64,000 nucleotides of DNA from Microbacterium aurugineum (GTDB lineage Bacteria; Actinomycetota; Actinomycetes; Actinomycetales; Microbacteriaceae). Within the stretch, counting starts at the first letter, position 1. Each line of letters opens with the position of its first letter. Where the stretch lies: the NCBI RefSeq assembly GCF_023101205.1, contig NZ_CP078078.1, positions 2,115,311 to 2,179,310 on the forward strand, written 5' to 3'. Both the position numbers and the translations under genes were made by a program. Of this stretch, positions 26,300-35,596 are shown piece after piece. The notes below the pieces were generated by a model. That model searched no databases, was not told the DNA's origin, and saw only the letters and a list, made by a program, of their open reading frames with translations.

Positions 26300-27436
26300 T
26301 CAGCGCCCGGGGCTCGCGATGAAGACCTCGCCGACGCCGGAAACGGAGAGGGTGTCTTCGTCGGCACTCGCGAACGCCGCTGCACCGACCACGACGTCGA
26401 TTCGCTCGCCGTCCGCAGAAGCGACGGCGACCTGCCCGTCCGTCGCGAGCACCATCGTCGGCCCGGACACGTCGAGGGCGACGGGGGTTCCGTCGAGCTC
26501 GATCCTCGTGAGCGCGAAGTCGGGCACCGGAACCGGATACGCCGTGACCCCGCCGTCACCGTGGGGGCGCAGCACCGGAACCTCACCGGGAGTGGCGTCG
26601 AGGATCGCGAGCAGTTCGGGGACATCGATGCGTTTCGGGGTGAGCCCGCCCCGCAGCACGTTGTCGCTCGCCGCCATGATCTCCACCCCGAGTCCGGACA
26701 GGTACGCATGGAGCAGACCCGCGCGCAGGAACACCGCCTCGCCGCGACGCAGGACGACGTGGTTCATGAGCAGGGCGACCACGACGCCCGGATCCCCCGG
26801 ATAGTTCTCGGCGACGCTCGCGATGGCACGGAGCGTCGTCCCCCACTCCCCCGTGTCACCGTCTCCACGCACGGACGCGGCCACGACGGCCGAGATGATG
26901 TCGTCGACCGCAGCGTTCGCTCCGCCCCCGAGCAACCAGCCGATCGTGTCCCGCAGGGAATCGTCGCCGGCGCCGAGTCGGTCGCGCAGCTGGACGACGC
27001 CCTCGCTCTCGTCGAGCAGCCCCAGCAGCGCGAGCGTCTCGTCGACCGGACGAAGACCGCTCAGCGACTCGAACCGCTCGCTGAGGGCGACGATGAGCTC
27101 GGGCTTGTGGTTGTCGTCCCGGTAGTTGCGCTGCGGATCATCCGCAGCGAGTTCACTCTCGCGCTCCCAGCCCGCGCGTGCCTGCGCGATCGTCGGGTGC
27201 ACCTGGATCGAGAGCGGACGCCCGGCCGCGAGGAGCTTGAGCAGGTACGGCAGGGTCCCTCCGGTGACCTGATCGAGGGTTCCCCCTCCGGCGACATCGG
27301 CCGGATCTCCGGGGTGGTCCCCGAACCACACCTCAGCCTCCGGCGCGCCTGTCGGCGTGCGCCCTTCGAGTCCGGCGAGGAGGGAGTCGGATCCCCACGC
27401 GTAGTCGCGGGGAGCATTCGTGAGGCTCAGCAGCAT
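26300..27436 (-). CDS. manA: Mannose-6-phosphate isomerase, class I
   Basis: Interconverts fructose-6-phosphate and mannose-6-phosphate, feeding GDP-mannose and glycan synthesis. The 378 aa fit type I PMI: a cupin fold with PRDYAWGS, PEAEVWFGDHP, the zinc-binding QVHP motif (LSIQVHPT) and HKPELIVAL, plus a C-terminal cupin half. I chose the ATG giving MLLSLTNAPRDYAWG. It lies 6 nt after TACGCT with no ribosome site, consistent with leaderless expression. It borders the surface-glycan locus. Confidence 0.94.
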   Translation of the reverse strand: MLLSLTNAPRDYAWGSDSLLAGLEGRTPTGAPEAEVWFGDHPGDPADVAGGGTLDQVTGGTLPYLLKLLAAGRPLSIQVHPTIAQARAGWERESELAADDPQRNYRDDNHKPELIVALSERFESLSGLRPVDETLALLGLLDESEGVVQLRDRLGAGDDSLRDTIGWLLGGGANAAVDDIISAVVAASVRGDGDTGEWGTTLRAIASVAENYPGDPGVVVALLMNHVVLRRGEAVFLRAGLLHAYLSGLGVEIMAASDNVLRGGLTPKRIDVPELLAILDATPGEVPVLRPHGDGGVTAYPVPVPDFALTRIELDGTPVALDVSGPTMVLATDGQVAVASADGERIDVVVGAAAFASADEDTLSVSGVGEVFIASPGR

Positions 27437-27442
27437 GGTCCC

Positions 27443-27448
27443 AGCGTA
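27443..27448 (-). promoter_or_regulatory. -10 box, probable leaderless promoter of manA
   Basis: TACGCT, 6 nt, ATG. Confidence 0.45.
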
Positions 27449-27490
27449 GGGTGCACTGCGGCGTTCAGCGACGCGCCGAGCGCGGCGCGG

Positions 27491-27496
27491 TAGCCT
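27491..27496 (+). promoter_or_regulatory. -10 box, probable leaderless promoter of the first O-antigen polymerase-like gene
   Basis: TAGCCT, 7 nt, ATG; divergent from the manA promoter 42 nt away. Confidence 0.45.
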
Positions 27497-27503
27497 GAAC
27501 GCG

Positions 27504-28919
27504 ATGGCCCAGTACACCAAGCACCCGGTGGCAGCCCCGCCGACACCGCCGGAGCGCGAGTCGACGGGGCATCTGATGCTGCGCGGCTACGTGATCCTCG
27601 TGTTGATCGTGACGTTCGCGCACACCGCGGTGTACAACCTCGTCGGCATGGAGGGGGCCGGTGCCACTCTCGTCGCCTTCACACTCGCGACGCTGGCCAT
27701 CGGCGTCCCGATGCTGGCCCGCAATCACCCGCAGCCGTTCCGCTGGCGGCGCCTGCCCTGGACGGCGATCGGCTACACGGCGTTCGCCCTCCTGTCCGTC
27801 GCCTGGTCGCAATGGCGGGGGCCGACTCTGATCACCTGGTTCCTCCTCGCCGCGGTGACCGTCAACGGCCTCTTCATCGCGCACGTGCTCACCTGGCATG
27901 AGATCGTGCGGGCCCTCTCCTCCGCGTTCAAGTGGATCCTCGGCCTCTCGCTCGCCCTCGAGCTGTGGGTCTCACTCGTCCTGCACGGTCCGCTCCTGCC
28001 GAATTTCGCGACGCTGCCGGACGGCCGGATCGACCCGCAGCTCTACTGGGTGCGCGACAACCTCTTCGACGGCGGCAGGATCCAGGGGATCGTCGGCAAT
28101 GCGAACGTGCTCGCGATCATCTCGCTGTTCTCGATCATCACTTTCGGGGTGCTGTTCGTCGCCCGCGCGCGCTGGCGCACCACGCTCGCGCTCTGGATGC
28201 TCCTCGCGGCATACTTCCTGTTCCGCACGTCCTCCGTGACCGCGTTCATCTGCGCAGCCGCGACCGCGGTCGTCCTCGTGGTCGCACTCCTCATGCGTCG
28301 CGCCCGCACTCCCGGCGCACGAACGCGCATCTACGTCGTCGCCATCGGCGGGACGGCTCTGGCCGCGGCCGTGGTCTGGCTGCTTCGAGAGCCACTCCTC
28401 GGACTCGTCGGCCGCACCTCCGATCTCACCGGACGTTCCGATCTGATCTGGGCGAAAGTCCTGGAACGCGTCCGCGAGCACCCGATTCTCGGCAACGGCT
28501 TCTCCAGCCCCTGGATCCCCACCGACCCGTCGTTCGATCACTGGATCACCGATCACGGCATCACCGTCTTCCACGCGCACAACATGTGGCTCGATGTCCT
28601 GTTCCAGCTCGGCGTCGTCGGCGTCATCCTGATGGGCGTGGCGTACCTGAGCCTGTTGTGGCGCTCCTGGTTCTTCGCCGTCGATCGCCCTCGGTGGGAT
28701 CTCGATTCCGCGCGCCCCTTCTCTCCGCTGACTCTGCTGCCCAGCCTGTTCACCGTGGTCCTCCTCGTCCAGGGGTTCGCCGAGTCGACGCCGATCATGC
28801 TGTGGGGCTGGATGCTCGTGGTGCTCCTGTCGTTCAAGCTGAAGTCGGTCCCGCTGGTCGGGGTCGGCGAGCGCGACCTCGTGTTCGAGCGCGGTGCCCG
28901 GCAACGGCGGGTTCCGTGA
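27504..28919 (+). CDS. O-antigen ligase/polymerase family membrane protein (first of two)
   Basis: A 471-aa protein with about 10-12 transmembrane helices. It has the Wzy_C/WaaL-type extracytoplasmic loop with RSDLIWAKVLERVREHPILGNGF and a following HAHNMWLDVLFQLGVVG, the conserved His-containing motif of the family. Such proteins polymerise or ligate lipid-linked glycan units on the outer face of the membrane. It overlaps the next gene, a paralogue, as GTGA, so the two may act as a pair. Confidence 0.87.
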   Translation: MAQYTKHPVAAPPTPPERESTGHLMLRGYVILVLIVTFAHTAVYNLVGMEGAGATLVAFTLATLAIGVPMLARNHPQPFRWRRLPWTAIGYTAFALLSVAWSQWRGPTLITWFLLAAVTVNGLFIAHVLTWHEIVRALSSAFKWILGLSLALELWVSLVLHGPLLPNFATLPDGRIDPQLYWVRDNLFDGGRIQGIVGNANVLAIISLFSIITFGVLFVARARWRTTLALWMLLAAYFLFRTSSVTAFICAAATAVVLVVALLMRRARTPGARTRIYVVAIGGTALAAAVVWLLREPLLGLVGRTSDLTGRSDLIWAKVLERVREHPILGNGFSSPWIPTDPSFDHWITDHGITVFHAHNMWLDVLFQLGVVGVILMGVAYLSLLWRSWFFAVDRPRWDLDSARPFSPLTLLPSLFTVVLLVQGFAESTPIMLWGWMLVVLLSFKLKSVPLVGVGERDLVFERGARQRRVP

Positions 28920-30214
28920 CGTCGTCGCGCCCCCTGGTGCGGCTGCTCGGATCGGTCGAGCTGGCTCGCGCCTTCGCCCTCGCCACTCTGACCACGATCT
29001 TCGCCTCGTACGCGATCGAGCGGATGACGTCGAAGGTCACGCTGGCCACCATCATCACGGTGCTCTGCCTCCTGGGCGCGGCGATCCTGTGGGTCCGACG
29101 GGATGAGCTGTCCCTTCTCCGGATCGCCCCGTCGTCGCTCATCGCCTTCCTCGGCTGGGCTCTGGTGAGCTTGGTGTGGACGACGGACCGCTCGGACACG
29201 CTGTTCGGCTGGATGTCACTGTTCGGCTACGCGTTCCTCGCGATCACGATCGGCCACATCCGTGACACCCTCCAGACCGTTCGCGCGATCGGCGACACCC
29301 TGCGCGCCCTCCTCGCCGTCTCGCTGGGGATCGAGATCCTGTCCGGCATCCTCCTCGATCTCCCGTTCACCTTCCTCGCGATCCAGGGAAACCTGGCGGA
29401 AGGCGGTCCGATCCAGGGCCTGTTCGGCAGCCGCAACATGCTCGGGTTCATCGCGGTCATCGCCCTCATCACGTTCGTCATCGAGTGGCGCACGCAGTCC
29501 GTGAACCCGCCACTCGCCGTGGTCTCGATCGGCCTCGCCGGTTCCCTGGCCTTCCTCTCGGCATCGCCGACCGTGCTCGTTCTCGCCGTCGCAGTGGGCA
29601 CCGTCACGCTCGCGCTGACGATCGTGCGACACACGTCACCCGCGCGGCGCAACATCGTGCAGCTCGTCCTCGGGATCCTCGTGACCCTGACGCTCGCGAT
29701 CGCGTTCGCGCTGCGCCACCAGATCATCGCGCTGCTGGATGCCGGATCGGACTTCTCGATCCGCGCGTCTCTGTGGAACACGATCCTCGACTTCGTCGCC
29801 GTGAGACCGATCAACGGGTGGGGATGGTTCGGTGAGTGGGCCCGTGGCGAATACCCGTTCACCTTCATCAACTTCCAGCTGGACGACCATCACCAGAGCG
29901 CACTGAACGCGTTCTTCGATGTGCTGCTCCAGCTCGGCGCGGCCGGTCTGGTGCTGTTCCTTTTGCTGGGCGGCGTTGCGCTGATCCGCTCCTGGCTGGT
30001 GGCCAGCGTGCGACGCTCGGTCGTCTACGCCTGGACGCCGATCATGCTGGTCACGTTGGCCGTCGACTCGATGTTCGAGAGCTTCACGCTGGTCGGCGCC
30101 GGGTGGTTCATGCTGGTGCTCTGCGCGTTGCGCGCCGGACAATCGCGGTCCTGGCGCGAGAACATCGACGCTGTGCACACGGGCGCGATCCCGACGCTCC
30201 GCCCACAGGAGTGA
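28916..30214 (+). CDS. O-antigen ligase/polymerase family membrane protein (second of two)
   Basis: A 432-aa protein with about 10-12 transmembrane helices and the same architecture as its upstream neighbour: FSIRASLWNTILDFVAVRPINGWGWFGEWA, then HHQSALNAFFDVLLQLGAAG as the His-containing loop. The start is GTG in a GTGA overlap. The second copy probably arose by tandem duplication and diverged strongly. It ends at a GC-rich hairpin facing galE. Confidence 0.87.
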   Translation: MTSSRPLVRLLGSVELARAFALATLTTIFASYAIERMTSKVTLATIITVLCLLGAAILWVRRDELSLLRIAPSSLIAFLGWALVSLVWTTDRSDTLFGWMSLFGYAFLAITIGHIRDTLQTVRAIGDTLRALLAVSLGIEILSGILLDLPFTFLAIQGNLAEGGPIQGLFGSRNMLGFIAVIALITFVIEWRTQSVNPPLAVVSIGLAGSLAFLSASPTVLVLAVAVGTVTLALTIVRHTSPARRNIVQLVLGILVTLTLAIAFALRHQIIALLDAGSDFSIRASLWNTILDFVAVRPINGWGWFGEWARGEYPFTFINFQLDDHHQSALNAFFDVLLQLGAAGLVLFLLLGGVALIRSWLVASVRRSVVYAWTPIMLVTLAVDSMFESFTLVGAGWFMLVLCALRAGQSRSWRENIDAVHTGAIPTLRPQE

Positions 30215-30230
30215 CCGCCCACAGGGGTGG

Positions 30231-30254
30231 CTGAGGGCGCCGCGGCGCGCTCAG
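30231..30254. terminator. GC-rich palindrome between convergent genes
   Basis: CTGAGGGCGCC facing GGCGCGCTCAG, one mismatch, loop near zero. It lies between the polymerase-like gene and the galE stop; there is no U-run. Confidence 0.4.
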
Positions 30255-31240
30255 CTCAGCGAGCGCAGCTTCTCGGCCCAGGCGATCGCGTCGCGCACAC
30301 CATCGTCGACCGAGCGCTCTGCACGCCAGTCCAGCACCTCGGCCGCACGGTCGACGATCGCGAAGGCACCCGCCTGGTCACCGGGGCGGCGATCGGTCTC
30401 GATCACCGCGAGAGGTTCACCGGTCACGCGTTCGAACGCGGCCACGAGCTCTCGGACCGTCACACCGTCGCCGGTGCCGAGGTTGATCACCTGGTACGGC
30501 TCATCGTGGGTGGCGACATCGTCGAACTTCTGAACCGCCGCGACATGTGCCAGAGCGAGATCCCAGACGTGGATGTAGTCGCGGAGACCCGAGCCGTCGC
30601 GTGTGGCCCAGTCGGTTCCAGTGATCGTGAAGGGCTCTCCGGACGCGCTGGCCTGCATGATCTTTCCCAGCGCGTGCGAAGGAGTCGGATTCTGCAGGCC
30701 GGTGCGCAACTGCGGGTCGGCCCCGATCGGGTTGAAGTACCGCAGCGCGATCGCGCGGAAGTCGCCGGCGTTCGCTGCATCGTCGAGGATCTGCTCGACC
30801 ATCGCCTTGCTCGTGGCGTACGGGCTCGCCGGCGCCAGTCGGCCGGCCTCATCCACGCCGTCGCCGCCCTCCCCGGCGTACACGGCCGCCGAGGAGCTGA
30901 ACACGATGCGAGGGATGCCCGCGTCCCGCAAGCGCTGGAGAAGCACGATCGTCTTCCCGACGTTCGCCTCGTAGTACCCGAGCGGGTCGGCGACGGATTC
31001 CGGGACGACGATGCGGGCGGCGCAGTGAATGACCGCATCGATGTCGGGGTGATCGGCCAGAAGTCGGTCGACCACGGCGACGTCGGCGATGTCGCCGACG
31101 TACAGATCGCGCCCCTCACCGAAGGACCGGAGCCCGCGGGAGAGGTCGTCGAGGAGGACCACATCGAGACCCGCCTCGATGCACGCCGTCGCAATGGTCG
31201 AGCCAATGTAGCCGGCGCCGCCGGTGATCAATACCTTCAT
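30251..31240 (-). CDS. galE: UDP-glucose 4-epimerase
   Basis: Interconverts UDP-glucose and UDP-galactose, the precursor of UDP-galactopyranose for Glf in this locus. The 329 aa show the short-chain dehydrogenase features TGGAGYIGS (residues 6-14), the catalytic Tyr/Lys in PYATSKAMVEQ, SSSAAVYA, and the sugar-nucleotide loop RYFNPIGADP. TAGACT lies 7 nt before the ATG with no ribosome site, so it is probably leaderless. Placed beside glfT2/glfT1, it very likely supplies galactan synthesis. Confidence 0.94.
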   Translation of the reverse strand: MKVLITGGAGYIGSTIATACIEAGLDVVLLDDLSRGLRSFGEGRDLYVGDIADVAVVDRLLADHPDIDAVIHCAARIVVPESVADPLGYYEANVGKTIVLLQRLRDAGIPRIVFSSSAAVYAGEGGDGVDEAGRLAPASPYATSKAMVEQILDDAANAGDFRAIALRYFNPIGADPQLRTGLQNPTPSHALGKIMQASASGEPFTITGTDWATRDGSGLRDYIHVWDLALAHVAAVQKFDDVATHDEPYQVINLGTGDGVTVRELVAAFERVTGEPLAVIETDRRPGDQAGAFAIVDRAAEVLDWRAERSVDDGVRDAIAWAEKLRSLS

Positions 31241-31247
31241 CGCGGTC

Positions 31248-31253
31248 AGTCTA
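31248..31253 (-). promoter_or_regulatory. -10 box, probable leaderless promoter of galE
   Basis: TAGACT, 7 nt, ATG. Confidence 0.5.
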
Positions 31254-31258
31254 GTCAG

Positions 31259-31297
31259 TGCATCTGCAGGGCCGGAGGGAGACTCTCCGCAGATGCA
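31259..31297. promoter_or_regulatory. 9-bp inverted repeat in the galE/glfT2 divergent region
   Basis: TGCATCTGC and GCAGATGCA, perfect, with 21 nt between. It lies within the 148-nt gap between the divergent galE and glfT2 genes, just above a TAGGCT (31312-31317) that may be the glfT2 -10 box. A shared operator for galactose-polymer genes is plausible; no regulator is identified. Confidence 0.45.
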
Positions 31298-31388
31298 GAG
31301 GTCATCGACGGTAGGCTACTCACTGCTCGTCGAGTCCCGCGCTGTCCGCTGACAGCGGCCTGTGGCATCAACATCGGAGAACCTCCCA

Positions 31389-33299
31389 GTGGCCCACGTG
31401 CTTCAGAACGTCGTCTTCCCACTTGATCGCGACCCCGACCTCCTTCCGCTGTATGCCGATCCGGAGACGTGGTCCGTGATCGAGAACGAACCCGTCCGCG
31501 TCTCGAACCGCGCGCACCTGGGGAACATCCTGGGCAGGAATCGTGCCCGCATCGTCGCCGGACGTCGCGTGTCGATGGGGACGTACTTCAATGCCTTCCC
31601 CGCGTCTTATTGGCAGCACTGGACGAGTGTCCGCCAGGTTCAGCTCACCGTGCGCACCACCGGCCCGGCGACGATCCTGGTGTACCGCTCCAACGGATCG
31701 GGCGTGCGTCAGCGTGTCGCCACCCGCGAAGTGACCGGCGAAGCGTCGACATCCTTCGACCTCGAGCTCACGCAGTACAGCGACGGCGGGTGGATCTGGT
31801 TCGACATCGTCGCGGATGAGAAGCCGGCCGTGCTTGAAGGCGCGGAGTGGACCACCGAGCAGGACCCCGCCCGCAGGGGCAAAGCCTCTCTGGGGATCAC
31901 GACCTACAACAAGCCGGACTATTGCGTCGAGACCCTCCGCGCGCTGGCCGCGTCGCCCGACGCGCTGGAGTTCATCGACCGCATCTTCCTGATCGACCAG
32001 GGCACACAGCTCGTCGCCGAACAGGACGGTTACGACGATGTCGCGGAGAGCCTCGGGGAAACACTCCAGGTGATCCGCCAGGACAACCTGGGCGGCTCCG
32101 GAGGATTCGCCCGGGCGATGCACGAGACGCTGCAGCGTCCGGAGAGCGATTTCGTGCAGCTGCTCGACGACGATATCCGTCTCGAACCGGAGTCGCTGCG
32201 CCGCTCCATCGTCTTCGGTCGGTATGCGACCACCCCGGTCCTGGTCGGCGGTCACATGTTCGACCTACTCGACCGCCCGAAGCTGCACGGATGGGCGGAG
32301 GTCGTCGACGAGGGCCCGTTCATGTGGCGAAACCTCTATCAGGAGAAGATGCCGCATGACTTCGGCGTCTCGAACCTGCGCCAATCGACTCTTCTGCACA
32401 TGCGCATGGATGCCGACTACAACGGCTGGTGGATGTGCTTGATCCCCCTCGACGCGATCAGGAAAGTGGGGCTGTCGCTCCCTGCCTTCATCAAGTGGGA
32501 CGACGCCGAGTTCTGCCTCCGCGCGGGTGAAGCCGGCTTCCCCACCGTGTCGATGCCCGGGGTCGCGCTCTGGCACGTCTCATGGGTGAACAAGGACGAC
32601 TCGATCGACTGGCAAGCCTACTTCCATGCACGCAACCGCCTCGTCGCCGGACTTCTGCACTCCAACACCCCGCGCGGCGGACGATTGATCCGGCACAGCC
32701 GACGCGTCGACCTGAAGCACCTCATGATGATGCAGTACTACCCCGTCGCGCTCCGCGCGCAAGCGCTGCGCGATGTCCTCTCCGGCCCCGACCACATGCG
32801 GCAGAACCTGGCGACGGCGATGCCCGCGGCCCGCGTGATCGCCGCGGACTACCCGGAGACGGTCGTTCATCGGGACCCGACCACGGTCCTCCACTCTCGG
32901 CGCGGTCGCCAGGTGTACAAGAAGCTGTCGAAGAACGACTTCGACAGCCCGAAGGGTGTGCGGCTGCGCTTGTTCACACTGTCGACCCTCGTCTCCCACT
33001 GGATGCATCGGCCGGACCCGGCGAACATCGCGCAGCCCGAGGTCGAGTTCGGTAAGGAGGACGCGCACTGGTGGCGCGTCCCCGCATTCGACAGTGCCCT
33101 GGTGAGCGCGGCCGACGGTTCCGGGAAGAACATCTACACCCGCGACCGCGCGAAGTACCGGCGCATGCTTCGAGACACGATGCGACTGCACGCGGAACTC
33201 CGTCGCCGGTGGCCCGAATTGCAGCAGCAGTACCGCCAGGCGTTGCCCGATCTCGTCTCCCCCCAGTCCTGGCAGAAGATCTTCGAGGAGAAGGCATGA
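31389..33299 (+). CDS. glfT2: Galactofuranosyltransferase GlfT2-like
   Basis: Polymerises galactofuranose from UDP-Galf on a lipid-linked acceptor at the inner membrane face. At 636 aa it nearly equals mycobacterial GlfT2 (637). An N-terminal beta-sandwich domain precedes the GT-A domain, with metal-binding LLDDD (about 258-262), catalytic KWDDAEF (about 369-375) and metal ligand His396 in WHVSW. I chose the GTG with GGAG 9 nt upstream; the GTG 27 nt earlier lacks a site, and the chosen start keeps the family numbering. It overlaps the next gene as ATGA. Confidence 0.93.
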   Translation: MAHVLQNVVFPLDRDPDLLPLYADPETWSVIENEPVRVSNRAHLGNILGRNRARIVAGRRVSMGTYFNAFPASYWQHWTSVRQVQLTVRTTGPATILVYRSNGSGVRQRVATREVTGEASTSFDLELTQYSDGGWIWFDIVADEKPAVLEGAEWTTEQDPARRGKASLGITTYNKPDYCVETLRALAASPDALEFIDRIFLIDQGTQLVAEQDGYDDVAESLGETLQVIRQDNLGGSGGFARAMHETLQRPESDFVQLLDDDIRLEPESLRRSIVFGRYATTPVLVGGHMFDLLDRPKLHGWAEVVDEGPFMWRNLYQEKMPHDFGVSNLRQSTLLHMRMDADYNGWWMCLIPLDAIRKVGLSLPAFIKWDDAEFCLRAGEAGFPTVSMPGVALWHVSWVNKDDSIDWQAYFHARNRLVAGLLHSNTPRGGRLIRHSRRVDLKHLMMMQYYPVALRAQALRDVLSGPDHMRQNLATAMPAARVIAADYPETVVHRDPTTVLHSRRGRQVYKKLSKNDFDSPKGVRLRLFTLSTLVSHWMHRPDPANIAQPEVEFGKEDAHWWRVPAFDSALVSAADGSGKNIYTRDRAKYRRMLRDTMRLHAELRRRWPELQQQYRQALPDLVSPQSWQKIFEEKA

Positions 33300-34258
33300 C
33301 CGCGGCGACCGCTGCATTCGACCCGAAGGCCGCCACGATCGTCATCGTCACCTTCAACCGTTCCCACCTTCTCTCTGGCCTGCTCACGAGCATCACCGCG
33401 ATGGACCCCAAGCCGGGCCACGTCGTGATCATCGACAACGCCTCGGCTGACGACACCACCGACGTGGTCGAGTCGTTCCGCGATGACATCGGGACCGAGA
33501 TCGTGTACCGACGTCTGGAGACGAACACCGGCGGCTCGGGAGGCTTCAGCGAGGGCATGCGCACCGCATACGACCTCGGCTCCGAGTGGATCTGGATGAT
33601 GGACGACGACGTCGAGGTCCTTCCCGAGGGGCTCGCGAGAATGGGAGCCTGGAGCAGCCGGTTCAAGAGCATCCAGGGCCGTCGATTCGACTACGACGGC
33701 AGCGAATTCTACTGGCAGTACCGCATCGCCGAGCGCATGGGCATCCCGATTCCGTTCGCTCCTTCCGCCTTCGATGAGAGCGGATACAAGGAGATGAACA
33801 GCGGTTGCTTCGAGGGCATGTTCATCCACCGCTCGCTGGTGCAGCAGATCGGTCTGCCCGATCCGCGCTTCTTCATCTACTGGGACGACCAGATGTACGG
33901 CTGGTTGGCATCGCGACTGACCACCGCGGTCATCGTCGATGAGTTCGTCCTGCGACGCACGCGGGAGATCAAGCAGTGGGACATGGGCATCCGCCACATG
34001 AACGCCTCGAGCAACGCCTACCGCTACTACATCATGCGCAACCGCGGCTTCATCAAGCAGTATTACCGGGTCCACGGCGTCTACAACCCGCTCCTCTTCG
34101 GCCTCGGCACCACGGCGACGTTCTTCAAGGAGCTCATCCGCCTCGTCTTCGTCGAGCGGACCGTTCGCGGCACGAGCAACCTCTTCCGCGGCATCCGTGA
34201 CGGCGGCAAGGTCGGACGTGACCGCAGCTGGCAGCCGATGCCCCCGTTGGAGGCGTGA
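33296..34258 (+). CDS. Galactofuranosyltransferase GlfT1-like (GT2)
   Basis: A 320-aa GT-A enzyme: VIVTFNRSHLL at the start, IIDNASADDT, LETNTGGSGGFSEGM, the acidic triad MDDDVE, and YWDDQMYG in the catalytic position. In mycobacteria GlfT1 adds the first galactofuranoses that prime GlfT2. Coupling to glfT2 here supports that role, but a branching enzyme is possible. It ends just before a small membrane-protein gene. Confidence 0.88.
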   Translation: MTAATAAFDPKAATIVIVTFNRSHLLSGLLTSITAMDPKPGHVVIIDNASADDTTDVVESFRDDIGTEIVYRRLETNTGGSGGFSEGMRTAYDLGSEWIWMMDDDVEVLPEGLARMGAWSSRFKSIQGRRFDYDGSEFYWQYRIAERMGIPIPFAPSAFDESGYKEMNSGCFEGMFIHRSLVQQIGLPDPRFFIYWDDQMYGWLASRLTTAVIVDEFVLRRTREIKQWDMGIRHMNASSNAYRYYIMRNRGFIKQYYRVHGVYNPLLFGLGTTATFFKELIRLVFVERTVRGTSNLFRGIRDGGKVGRDRSWQPMPPLEA

Positions 34259-34260
34259 CG

Positions 34261-34854
34261 ATGGACGAACCGCAGCCCGAGCTCCGCTGGGCCCCGCTGC
34301 CCGCGCAGCCGAAGAAGACCGGAAAGGTCTGGCTGATCGTCGGGCTCGTCGTCGCTGCACTCGCCATCGTCGGTGCACTGTTGTTCTTCTTCCTCCCGCG
34401 CGGGGACGCGCCGGCACCGACGGATTCCGCCTCACCGTCGCCCTCGGCCACCTCAACCCCGACTGCGACTCCGACGCCGACCTCCTCACCCACCCCCGAA
34501 CCGGTGCAGACGCCGCAGGTCACAGCGCCGCCGGTGGCTGATCCCTCGATCGAGGTCTTCCGCGAACGAGTCAGCGGATGGCTGGGCGACGCGCCCCGAG
34601 GGCTCGACATCATCGCCGGTGCGAGCGGCCAGGACGCACTGCCGGTCCTCGACACGCTGCAGCAGGACGCGCAACGGCTGTCGGACGCGCTCCCTCCGTC
34701 CTCGATCGAGCAGCAGTGGCGCGAAGGAGTGTCGACCTACGCCACCCGCCTCACCCAGCTGCGCAGCGCCATCACCGACGGCTCAGGCGTCGCCGCAGCC
34801 GTCGAGGCTGCCCGGTCGTCGGTTCAGCAACTGAGGAGCCTGGCCGGACTCTGA
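34261..34854 (+). CDS. Hypothetical membrane-anchored protein with Thr/Pro/Ser linker
   Basis: I do not recognise the family. The 197-aa product has a short cytoplasmic N-terminus with a KK pair and one transmembrane helix (about 24-45). A linker rich in Thr, Pro and Ser (about 50-90), which may span the wall and be glycosylated, leads to a helical outer domain of about 100 residues. The ATG has GGAGG at 7 nt; a GTG 6 nt upstream overlaps the glfT1 stop. It is the last gene of the glfT2 operon and stops 7 nt from the opposing ATPase gene. Confidence 0.7.
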   Translation: MDEPQPELRWAPLPAQPKKTGKVWLIVGLVVAALAIVGALLFFFLPRGDAPAPTDSASPSPSATSTPTATPTPTSSPTPEPVQTPQVTAPPVADPSIEVFRERVSGWLGDAPRGLDIIAGASGQDALPVLDTLQQDAQRLSDALPPSSIEQQWREGVSTYATRLTQLRSAITDGSGVAAAVEAARSSVQQLRSLAGL

Positions 34855-34861
34855 ACGACCG

Positions 34862-35596
34862 TCACGCCGCGTAATCGGCGTTGTAGCGGTCCAGAACCTC
34901 GCCGATCGGCGCATCGAGAGCGAGCTCGCCCTTGTCGAGGTAGAGGCCCCGCGTGCAGAACCGACGAAGATCTCGTTCGTTGTGACTGACGAAGAAGAGC
35001 GTGCGTCCGTCGGCGAGCAGCTCGTCGATGCGCTTGTAGCACTTGTCGCGGAATGCCTTGTCGCCGACCGCGAGGACCTCGTCCACGAGCAGGATGGGCT
35101 CGTCGAGCTGGGATACCACGGAGAAGGCCAGACGGACCTTCATGCCGTTCGAGAGGTGCTTGTAGGGTGTCTCCTCGAACCCCGCCAACTCGGCGAACGC
35201 GATGATGTCGTCGTAACGACGCGACACCTCGTCACGGGACATCCCGTGCAGGCCCGCCGTGAGCCGGACGTTCTCGCGCACGGTGAGATCGCCCACGAAG
35301 CCTCCGGTGATCTCGATCAAGGGAGCCACGCCGCCGTTGACGCTGACCGTCCCCTCATCGGGGAGCAGCACCTTCGCGACCAGGCGAAGCAGCGTGGACT
35401 TGCCCTGACCGTTGCGTCCGACGACGCCGATCGACTCACCGGGTTGCACGGTGAAGGAGACGTTGCGCAGCGCCCAGAACTCCCCCGGACGAGACCTGCG
35501 GGAGGCACCGGCGAAGAGATCCTTGAAACTCCGGCGCCCGCGCCGGTTTCTTCGGAAGTGCACACCGAGGTTCGTGACTTCGATCGCCGCAGCCAT
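34862..35596 (-). CDS. ABC exporter ATPase for a polysaccharide (Wzt/RfbE/TagH type)
   Basis: A 244-aa ATPase: Walker A GRNGQGKST, signature SNGMKVRLAFS (the SxGM form of polysaccharide exporters), Walker B ILLVDEVLAVGD, switch His in SHNERD. It has no C-terminal carbohydrate-binding extension, unlike long Wzt proteins. It starts within the stop of the permease gene (TGATG). With glf and glfT1/glfT2 nearby, the likely cargo is the galactan, as for the Rv3781/Rv3783 transporter of mycobacteria (established there, inferred here). Confidence 0.92.
   Translation of the reverse strand: MAAAIEVTNLGVHFRRNRRGRRSFKDLFAGASRRSRPGEFWALRNVSFTVQPGESIGVVGRNGQGKSTLLRLVAKVLLPDEGTVSVNGGVAPLIEITGGFVGDLTVRENVRLTAGLHGMSRDEVSRRYDDIIAFAELAGFEETPYKHLSNGMKVRLAFSVVSQLDEPILLVDEVLAVGDKAFRDKCYKRIDELLADGRTLFFVSHNERDLRRFCTRGLYLDKGELALDAPIGEVLDRYNADYAA

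Noticed and set aside
31362..31388. Upstream GTG as the glfT2 start
   Set aside because: No ribosome site; the GTG at 31389 has GGAG and restores family length and residue numbering.
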